Shown here one piece after another: positions 47,583 to 54,006 of a stretch of 54,006 bases of DNA (position 1 is the stretch's first letter; each line of letters begins with the position of its first letter). The DNA is from DATEOR01 sp046734455 (GTDB lineage Bacteria; Actinomycetota; Thermoleophilia; Gaiellales; Gaiellaceae), in contig JBKPRJ010000030.1 of the NCBI GenBank assembly GCA_046734455.1, positions 1 through 54,006 of the forward strand. Reading direction: 5' to 3'. The notes under the pieces were generated by a model. It searched no databases. It saw only the letters and a list, made by a program, of their open reading frames with translations, and was not told the origin of the DNA. The position numbers were made by a program, and so were the translations under genes.

Positions 47583-50500
47583 GTGCTCGTCTGCTCGAGC
47601 TGCGGCCAGGAGAATCCTGCAGGCGCGAAGTTCTGCAACGCCTGCGGCGCTTCGCTCCGCGCCGAAACGGGTTCCACCGAGCAGCGGAAGACGGTCACGG
47701 TGGTGTTCTCCGACGTCACCGGCTCGACCGCCCTCGGCGAACGGCTCGACCCGGAAAGCCTGCGCCGCGTTCTCGCCCGGTACTTCGAGCTCGCGAGCCA
47801 GGTCGTTGAGCGCCACGGGGGCTCCGTCGAGAAGTTCATCGGCGACGCCGTGATGGCCGTCTTCGGCATTCCGCATGTCCACGAGGACGACGCGCTGCGC
47901 GCCGTGCGGGCAGCCGCGGAGCTCGGGGAGTCACTGGGCCCCCTGAACGCCGAGCTCGAACGCGACTTCGGCACGACGCTCGCAGTGCGGATAGGGATCA
48001 ACACGGGCGAGGTCGTGACGGGAACCGAGGAGCGCCTCGCGACCGGCGATGCCGTCAACGTCGCCGCACGCCTCGAGCAGGCCGCAGAACCGGGCGAGAT
48101 CCTCATCGGAGCGAACACGTTGGGCCTCGTCCGCGACGCGATGTCCGTGGAGGCCGTGCCTCCGCTCGAGGCGAAGGGCAAGTCGGAGCCTCTTGCCGCG
48201 TACCGCCTCCTCTCCGTGGACCGCGAGGCCCCGGCATTCGCCCGCCGAGGGGACAACCCCATGGTCGGCCGCGAGCGGCAGCTGAAGCTCCTTCAGAACG
48301 CATTCGAGACCGTCGCAACGGAGCGCGCCTGCCATCTCGTGACGGTGCTCGGCCCGGCCGGAGTCGGCAAGTCACGGCTGGTCGCGGAGTTCGTGGGCTC
48401 CGCCCAAGGGGCCACCGTCGTTCGGGGCCGTTGTCTTTCCTACGGAGACGGAATCACGTACTGGCCCGTCGTCGAGGTCGTCAAGCAGATCCCCGAGGCG
48501 GAGACCCTCGTGGACGGGGCAGCAGCGCAAGCCCTCGAAGCGGTGCTCGGCGACGGAGACGCTGCCGCGACACCGGACGAGATCGCTTGGGCCTTTCGCA
48601 AGCTGCTCGAAGCCAAGGCGGCCGAAGGGCCTCTCGTCTGCATCTTCGACGACATCCAGTGGGGAGAGGAGACATTCCTCGAGCTCGTGGAGCACATCGC
48701 GGACCTCTCGCGCGGCGCCCCCATCCTCCTTCTCTGCATGGCGCGACCGGAGCTGCTCGAGCGCCGGCCGGCGTGGGCCGGCGGGAAGCTCAACGCCACG
48801 ACGGTCTCCCTCGAGCCGCTCACCGAGGCTGAGACGGACGAGTTGATCGCCGGCCTGCTCGACGGGTCAGAGCTCGACGAGGGCCTGAACGACAGGATCC
48901 AGCACGCCGCCGGTGGTAACCCCCTCTTCGTCGAGGAGATGCTCGCCTTCGTCGACCGGTCGGCGAACGGCGGGGAGATCGAGGTCCCTCCCACGATTCA
49001 GGCTCTCCTCGCAGCGAGGCTCGACCAGCTCGATCCATCGGAGCGACACGTGCTGGAGCGCGGCTCGATCGAGGGCGAGGTCTTCCATCGCGGCGGCGTT
49101 GCAGCCCTCGTCCAGGACGACGCGTCCGTCGACGGCCGGCTCGTCGCGCTCGTCCGCAAGGACCTCCTTCGTCCCGAGCTCGCACAGCTCGCAGGCGACG
49201 ACGGCTACCGCTTCCGCCACCTGCTGATTCGGGACGCGGCCTACGAGACGCTGCCGAAGGCGACGCGCGCCGAGCTGCACGAGCGTTTTGCGTCCTGGCT
49301 GGAGGAGCGAGGCTCGGACCTGGTGGAAGCCGACGAGATCGTCGGCTACCACCTCGAGCAGGCCTTCAAGTACCGCGGAGAGCTGGGACCGTTGACGGAC
49401 CGTGACCGCGAGACGGGCACGCGCGCCGGGATGCTCCTCGCGAGGTCAGGCCGGCGGGCACTCGACCGCGGCGACCGCCCCGCCGCTGCCAGCCTGCTCG
49501 AGCGTGCGGCCGCCCTGCTTCCAACCCCCTCACCCGACCACATGCGCGCGCTTCTCGACCTGGGGCGTGCGCACGCGGAAGTAGGTGGGTACCAGGCTGG
49601 GCGCGCGTTCTTCGAGCAGGCCCGAACCGAGGCAGAAACCCTCGACCGCGACGACCTCCGCGCGCGTGCCCGGATCGAACTCTTCCTCGTCGACTTGATC
49701 CTCAACCCGCAGCAAAAGGTGACCAACGCCAAGGGTGCGATCGCCATCCTCCAGCGCGACGGCGACGAAGAGGGTCTCGCACGAGCCTGGTTTGCGCTCG
49801 CGCTGGCGAGCTGGACCGGAGGACTCTGGGACGTCATGCTGGAACCTCTCGCCCAGGCGATCGAATCTGCGCGCCGCGCGGAGAGCCGCAGTCTCGAAGT
49901 TCAGACATTGAACTTCGTCTTCGCGGCGCTCGGCTTCGGCTCCACGCCTATCGACGACGCGCTTCGGAGGATGGACGAGCTGGCCGAAGACCGAGTCGAT
50001 AGCCGCGAGGCTCAGGGGTTGGCTGCGCGATGGCGCGGAACACTCCTCTCCTACCAGGGAAGGATCGAGCAGGGGCGTGCATTGATCGAGGAGGCTCGTC
50101 AGATCTTCACCGAGCTCGGGCACCGCGACGGACTGGCACTCCTTCCGTTCTCGTCGGGTCGGCTGGAACTCATGGAAGGCGATTTTGTCGCCGCTGAACG
50201 GGAGCTCCGCGCGGGTGTCGAGCTGATGTTGGAGATGGGTGACCGCTCGCGCGCAGCGAGCCTTATGCCGATGCTCGCCGACGCGCTGACCGATCAGGGC
50301 CGGATCGATGAGGCGGAGGAGCTTCTGGAGAGGGCCCGCGAGGCGGCTCCGGACGACGATCCCAATGCGGAAGCATTCCGGCGAACCGCCGAAGCTCGTG
50401 TTCTGGTGCGCCGCGGGGCAGTCCCCGAGGCAGTTCGCCTCGCAGAAGAAGGCATCGAGATGGCGAAGAGGACCCATGAGCTTCTGACGCTGCCCGATTT

Positions 50501-50669
50501 GCTGGTCTACCAGGCGGAGGTGCTGGAGATGGCGGGCCAGCCCAGAGCCGCAGAGGCCGCCCTTCGCGAGGCAGCGGACGCCGCGACTCGCAAGGGGTCG
50601 CTCGGCTACCTGCGGCACGTGAACGATCGGCTCGCGGCGCTGGCGGCTGCGGAAGGCGCAGCCGGCTAG
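47583..50669 (+). CDS. Zinc ribbon-adenylate cyclase-AAA ATPase-TPR protein
   Basis: This 1028-residue paralog of the 12631 gene has zinc-ribbon cysteines 4/7 and 18/21. In the class III cyclase, Asp44 and Asp88 bind metal, Lys84 and Asp156 select adenine, and Asn159 and Arg163 stabilise the transition state. The AAA ATPase has Walker A GPAGVGKS at 257-264 and Walker B LVCIFDDIQW; TPR-like helices follow from about 600 to the end. All key cyclase residues are canonical. It would make cAMP in response to ATPase/TPR-mediated sensing. It starts at GTG with TAGCCT six bases upstream. The following cupin-cyclase gene is 86 bases downstream on the same strand. Confidence 0.93.
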   Translation: MLVCSSCGQENPAGAKFCNACGASLRAETGSTEQRKTVTVVFSDVTGSTALGERLDPESLRRVLARYFELASQVVERHGGSVEKFIGDAVMAVFGIPHVHEDDALRAVRAAAELGESLGPLNAELERDFGTTLAVRIGINTGEVVTGTEERLATGDAVNVAARLEQAAEPGEILIGANTLGLVRDAMSVEAVPPLEAKGKSEPLAAYRLLSVDREAPAFARRGDNPMVGRERQLKLLQNAFETVATERACHLVTVLGPAGVGKSRLVAEFVGSAQGATVVRGRCLSYGDGITYWPVVEVVKQIPEAETLVDGAAAQALEAVLGDGDAAATPDEIAWAFRKLLEAKAAEGPLVCIFDDIQWGEETFLELVEHIADLSRGAPILLLCMARPELLERRPAWAGGKLNATTVSLEPLTEAETDELIAGLLDGSELDEGLNDRIQHAAGGNPLFVEEMLAFVDRSANGGEIEVPPTIQALLAARLDQLDPSERHVLERGSIEGEVFHRGGVAALVQDDASVDGRLVALVRKDLLRPELAQLAGDDGYRFRHLLIRDAAYETLPKATRAELHERFASWLEERGSDLVEADEIVGYHLEQAFKYRGELGPLTDRDRETGTRAGMLLARSGRRALDRGDRPAAASLLERAAALLPTPSPDHMRALLDLGRAHAEVGGYQAGRAFFEQARTEAETLDRDDLRARARIELFLVDLILNPQQKVTNAKGAIAILQRDGDEEGLARAWFALALASWTGGLWDVMLEPLAQAIESARRAESRSLEVQTLNFVFAALGFGSTPIDDALRRMDELAEDRVDSREAQGLAARWRGTLLSYQGRIEQGRALIEEARQIFTELGHRDGLALLPFSSGRLELMEGDFVAAERELRAGVELMLEMGDRSRAASLMPMLADALTDQGRIDEAEELLERAREAAPDDDPNAEAFRRTAEARVLVRRGAVPEAVRLAEEGIEMAKRTHELLTLPDLLVYQAEVLEMAGQPRAAEAALREAADAATRKGSLGYLRHVNDRLAALAAAEGAAG

Positions 50670-50755
50670 CGACGACGCCGACCCTGTCTTGCCGCGGTCG
50701 CGGCTATGTTCCTGAGATCGCTGCTGGACGGAATGACCATCCGAGCCGAGTCGAA

Positions 50756-51595
50756 GTGCGCGACCTCGACGAGCCCGAGGCTGTGGTGGACGGCCCGCTG
50801 GGCGGCACCAACCAGGTTCGGCTAGCCGGGACCGTCGTCAGCCGCCATGTCCTGCAGCCTGGCTGGAGCTGGGAGGAGCACGCCCAACCCGAGGTCGGAA
50901 CCCCCTCGTGCGAGCTCTACCACCGCGGCGTCGTGCTCAGTGGGCGGATGGGCATCCGCATGGACGAGGGCGAGGAGCTCGTGGTCGGCCCGAATCAGGT
51001 GTTCGACCTGCCGCCCGGGCACGTGACCTGGGTCGAGGGTGAGGACGAGCTGGTCATGGTCGACTGGGCCGGCGGCGCCGGCTTCGACCCGCAATTCGGC
51101 GATGAAGGTCGCGCGATGGCCACGATCCTCTTCACCGACATCGTCGACTCCACCACGCGTGCGAGCGAGGCTGGTGACGCCTCGTGGAAGCGAACGCTGG
51201 CGATGCATGACGACGTCGTTCGCAGCGTGCTGCCCGAGTACGGTGGGCGCGAGATCGAGACCGCCGGCGACTCGTTCCTCGTCGTGTTCGACAACGTCGC
51301 GAGCGCCATCCGCTGCGGACTGGCGCTGATCCGCGCACTCGACGCGATCCAGATCCCCATCCGCGTCGGCATCCACAGCGGCGAGGTCGTCATGAGCCAG
51401 GATCACGTCCGCGGTCTGGCCGTGCATGCCGCAGCCCGGATCGTCGATCAGGCGCAGTCCGGCGAGGTGCTGGTGTCAGGGACGACCCGCGACCTTGCCG
51501 ACGGCGCCACCGGACTCGAGTTCGAGTCTCGCGGCCGGTTCAGCCTCAAGGGGATAACCCGGGAGCACGAGTTGTTCTCGGCGCGGCCGCGCTAG
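50756..51595 (+). CDS. Cupin-class III cyclase fusion
   Basis: This 279-residue protein has an N-terminal cupin beta-barrel (about residues 20-105: PGWSWEEHAQPEVG, ELYHRGVVLSGRMGI, DLPPGHVTWVEGEDELVMVDW) and a class III cyclase domain (about 118-275). Metal ligands Asp128 and Asp172 are present. The adenine-selecting Lys position is Glu168, and the Asn position is His224, as in the hydrolase-cyclase at 39562; Arg228 is kept. The cupin probably binds a small ligand or metal that tunes the cyclase. It starts at GTG. It shares a CTAG with the convergent CoA-binding gene. Confidence 0.9.
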   Translation: MRDLDEPEAVVDGPLGGTNQVRLAGTVVSRHVLQPGWSWEEHAQPEVGTPSCELYHRGVVLSGRMGIRMDEGEELVVGPNQVFDLPPGHVTWVEGEDELVMVDWAGGAGFDPQFGDEGRAMATILFTDIVDSTTRASEAGDASWKRTLAMHDDVVRSVLPEYGGREIETAGDSFLVVFDNVASAIRCGLALIRALDAIQIPIRVGIHSGEVVMSQDHVRGLAVHAAARIVDQAQSGEVLVSGTTRDLADGATGLEFESRGRFSLKGITREHELFSARPR

Positions 51596-52068
51596 ACCTC
51601 CTTCGGGATGTTGCCGGCGATTTTCGCGGCGAACCGCATCATCACGTGGCCGCAGTCGGCCGTCGGGCCGAACATGCACGGGCAGCCGCCGTCGATGACG
51701 GTGATGCCGTGCTCGCGGCCGTAGCGCGTCGCGGTGTCCGAGACGCTCCCGCCGCCGAACGACCGGTGCATCCAGACCTGCTCGATGCCGAGGTCTGCGC
51801 ACTCCCTCATCGTCCCCTCCGCGCGCTCGGGCCTCGTCCCGATGACGACGGCGTCGACGCCTCCGGGGATCGAGGTCAGGTTGTCGTACGCGTGGTCGCC
51901 TTCCACCTCGGTCGCGTTCGGGTTGACGGCGAACACCTCGTAGCCGCGCTCCCGCAGCCGGCGGTAGACGAAGTTCGCGCCGTGGGTCTTGGGGTCTCTG
52001 GAGACGCCCGTGACCGCGATGCGCTTGTTGGCGAGGAAGTCCTCAGCCGCTTCCTTTATGGCGGTCAT
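51592..52068 (-). CDS. CoA-binding (YccU-like) protein
   Basis: This 158-residue Rossmann-fold CoA-binding protein has RIAVTGVSRDPKTHGANFVYRRLRERG near residues 15-41, AVNPNATEVEG, VDAVVIGTRPE and the tail GGCPCMFGPTADCGH, whose cysteines and histidine could bind metal. Its function is unknown. ATG at 52068 is preferred because GAGGAGGTGG precedes it; GTG at 52098 would add ten residues. It diverges from the phosphoesterase gene. Confidence 0.88.
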   Translation of the reverse strand: MTAIKEAAEDFLANKRIAVTGVSRDPKTHGANFVYRRLRERGYEVFAVNPNATEVEGDHAYDNLTSIPGGVDAVVIGTRPERAEGTMRECADLGIEQVWMHRSFGGGSVSDTATRYGREHGITVIDGGCPCMFGPTADCGHVMMRFAAKIAGNIPKEV

Positions 52069-52227
52069 GCTTTCCACCTCCTCTTCGTGACTACTCACAG
52101 GGTCGGCGAGGAGTGCTCGTACAGCATCGGGAATCGCACCGAGCCGGGCTTCCCGAAATTACGGACTCGGACTCGGATGCATGCCCGCGGACGCCGCCCA
52201 GCCGTCCGGCGAGAAGTTGGTTAGCCT

Positions 52228-53700
52228 GTGCCGCCAGAGATCGTGCGTGCCGTCCGCACACTCTTCGCTCGCCTCGCGAACCTATTCCGCTCGCTTCTCG
52301 GACGTACGCCTGATGCGCCTTCCGGCTTCGTCCACATCGAGCTCGACGAATCGGTCGAAGCCCTGGACGAGATCGAGCACATCGTCGTGCTCATGCTCGA
52401 GAACCGCTCGTTCGACCACATGCTCGGCTATCTCTCTCTCGAGCCCGGCGAGCCGGACGTCGACGGCCTGCAGGCGGGGATGGCAAACGAATATGCCGGT
52501 CGGGAGTTCCCCGTCTTCAGGATCGAGAAGACCTCCTCCACAAAGGCGCAGGATCCCTGCCACTCGGGAGCGTGCGTCGACAGGCAGGTGGCCGACGACA
52601 ACGCCGGTTTTGCCGCCGACTACATCCAGACCCGGGCGGATCCGGCATCGGCCGAGCCGGTCGTTGTCATGGGGTACTACGACGGCAAGCAGCTGCCGGT
52701 CTACGACTTCCTCGCACGGCGCTTCTGTGTGTGCGACCGGTGGTTCTGCTCCCTGAGGGGCGCAACGTTCCCCAATCGCCTCTACGCGGTGGCGGGCCGG
52801 TCGGCCGGAAGCCGCGACAACGCGAGCCCCCCGGTGTACCACCTTCCCTCCTTCGTCCGCCGGCTCGACTCCGCCGGCGCCAGTTGGCGCTGGTACACGC
52901 ACGAGCTTTTCGCAACGATCTGGGCGGTCGACCGCGACTACCTGCCCAAGACGCTCGACAACGTCAGGCCCTTCTCCTCCCCGTTCTCGTCCGAGGATTT
53001 CTTCTCGGCCGCCAGGTCGGGCGCGTTGCCGGACGTCGCGTGGATCGACCCCAACTTCGTCGACGTCGGCGGCGCGGCAGGCTCGAACGACGACCACCCG
53101 CCGTCCGACGTGCGCGCGGGCCAGGAGCTCGTCCTTCGCGTCCTCAACGCGCTCGCGCGAGGGCCGAGGTGGGATCGAACGCTGCTCGTAATCACGTACG
53201 ACGAGCACGGAGGCTTCTTCGACCACGTGCCGCCACCCGCCGCGGAGGACGACGACCCCCGACCCGAGTTCCACGCGTACGGGCCGAGGGTGCCGACGCT
53301 CGTGGCCTCCCCCCGCGTGCGCCCTGGTGTCTCGCACGAGACCTTCGACCACACGTCGCTCATCAAGACGTTCCTTGCGCGTTTCTGCCGCCAGGAGGGC
53401 GGGCTGATCCCGGACATGGGCGCACGGGTGAACTCCGCCAACCACCTCGGCGCCCTTCTCGACAAGAACGTCCAGGTCCCCACGCCGGGTCAGGACGCGC
53501 TGGATGGCCTCGCGGCCGAACTGAGGCGCTGGCGCGCGGACTCGCTCCAGGAGGAGGTCCGGGTGCAGCGCGACGCCGTGCCGCCGGATCCCGTGGCGCT
53601 GACCGATTTTCAAGAGGACTACATCGCGAGCCGAGAAGCCGTGCTCGACTCGATGACGCCGGCGGAGCGGGCGAAGGCCGCGAAGGCGCTTGGGATGTAG
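52228..53700 (+). CDS. Phospholipase C/acid phosphatase-like phosphoesterase
   Basis: This 490-residue enzyme is of the phosphoesterase (phospholipase C/AcpA) family. The N-terminal active-site motif is MLENRSFDHMLGYL near residues 56-69, with metal and nucleophile context, and the C-terminal motif is TYDEHGGFFDHVPPP. No clear signal peptide is seen; the N-terminus is a short amphipathic region, so localisation is uncertain. It hydrolyses phosphate esters or phospholipids. It starts at GTG (52228 or 52243), with TAGCCT just upstream at 52222-52227. Confidence 0.9.
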   Translation: MPPEIVRAVRTLFARLANLFRSLLGRTPDAPSGFVHIELDESVEALDEIEHIVVLMLENRSFDHMLGYLSLEPGEPDVDGLQAGMANEYAGREFPVFRIEKTSSTKAQDPCHSGACVDRQVADDNAGFAADYIQTRADPASAEPVVVMGYYDGKQLPVYDFLARRFCVCDRWFCSLRGATFPNRLYAVAGRSAGSRDNASPPVYHLPSFVRRLDSAGASWRWYTHELFATIWAVDRDYLPKTLDNVRPFSSPFSSEDFFSAARSGALPDVAWIDPNFVDVGGAAGSNDDHPPSDVRAGQELVLRVLNALARGPRWDRTLLVITYDEHGGFFDHVPPPAAEDDDPRPEFHAYGPRVPTLVASPRVRPGVSHETFDHTSLIKTFLARFCRQEGGLIPDMGARVNSANHLGALLDKNVQVPTPGQDALDGLAAELRRWRADSLQEEVRVQRDAVPPDPVALTDFQEDYIASREAVLDSMTPAERAKAAKALGM

Positions 53701-53779
53701 GCCGGGCCGTGATCCGAGGGCGGGTTCGGCGTACCCCGTAGAGTTCCCGCGTGCCGTTAGGAGGAGGGCCGGCGCGAGA

Positions 53780-54006
53780 TGACGGTTGCCGTCCGGGCGG
53801 TGTTCTGGGTAATCGCGTACGTCGGAGTGGTCGTGTCGCCGCTCGTCTTCGCGGCGATCCGGGCGGACCACCCCGAGCACGGCTTCTGGACGAACTTCTC
53901 GGTCGCACTCGGATTCGTCGGGCTCGCGATGATGGGCCTCGAGTTCGCGCTTGTCGCGGCGTTGGTTGAGCTCGGCATGCCGGCCGAGCGCGTCCACACC
54001 GAGCGC
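53780..54006 (+). CDS. Ferric-reductase-like membrane protein, partial
   Basis: The gene is cut by the window end; 75 residues are visible. Two hydrophobic segments (about residues 7-27 and 39-60, FSVALGFVGLAMMGLEFAL) match the beginning of ferric reductase-like transmembrane proteins that carry heme and pass electrons to flavin domains. The ATG follows AGGAGGAGGG by about 12 bases. A TAGAGT hexamer near 53739-53744 would give a short leader. Identity is tentative without the rest. Confidence 0.6.

Overview
The window is high-GC, gene-dense bacterial DNA with many GTG and TTG starts and many 1- to 4-base start/stop overlaps. The gene content fits an actinobacterium: flavin-dependent ThyX, several ECF sigma/anti-sigma pairs, zinc-ribbon/class III cyclase/AAA/TPR giants, a coproporphyrin-type ferrochelatase, and an MprAB-like two-component system beside an HtrA protease. 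My best guess is a deep-branching group such as Thermoleophilia (Gaiellales or Solirubrobacterales). That placement is inferred from family content, not computed. About 52 protein-coding loci, three of them disrupted, and one tRNA are supported.

Layout. 0-9.4 kb: an SDR with altered catalytic residues, three ECF sigma modules (sigma plus RskA-like anti-sigma; DoxX, small protein, sigma and zinc-finger anti-sigma; sigma plus LolA-like membrane protein), thyX, a secreted metalloprotease and a TPR protein. 9.4-12.4 kb: a DUF1697 protein, a stand-alone LigD-type polymerase, a DUF4386 membrane protein and a PH-domain gene broken by one stop codon. 12.4-16.1 kb: a 1130-residue cyclase/ATPase gene lying between an intact tRNA-Thr(CGT) and a duplicated 3' fragment of it, which is the geometry of a small integrated element. 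16.1-20.2 kb: htrA diverging from a response regulator/kinase pair, followed by a secreted protein; both flanks carry 11-bp-periodic TCTTAG repeats, so this looks like a self-contained envelope-stress regulon. 20.2-25 kb: superoxide dismutase, carbonic anhydrase, a membrane-tailed sigma factor and the PSP1/holB/tmk replication cluster. 25-31 kb: a sugar epimerase, a LytR_C protein, hemE-hemH with two small unknown genes, a methyltransferase, an agmatinase-like gene and a DUF892 ferritin-like protein. 31-39.5 kb: metabolic and membrane genes, including a DUF1206 gene damaged by an internal deletion, a K+ channel, a secreted EEP-family enzyme and a sulfite-oxidase-like enzyme.

39.5-51.6 kb is a signalling region. 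Four genes carry class III cyclase domains, each with a different partner domain: alpha/beta hydrolase, MerR-like helix-turn-helix, zinc ribbon/AAA/TPR, and cupin. They are interspersed with hydrolases and a LuxR/TPR regulator. With the 12.6 kb gene the window holds five cyclase genes, suggesting a broad cyclic-nucleotide network. The right end has a CoA-binding protein, a phospholipase C/acid phosphatase-like enzyme and the start of a ferric-reductase-like membrane protein.

Sequence-level patterns beyond genes: four copies of a 21-23 bp palindrome at gene 3' ends, arranged as two pairs; about ten genes whose GTG or ATG start lies 6-8 bases after a TAnnnT -10 hexamer, suggesting widespread leaderless translation; and the 11-bp direct repeats around the two-component system.
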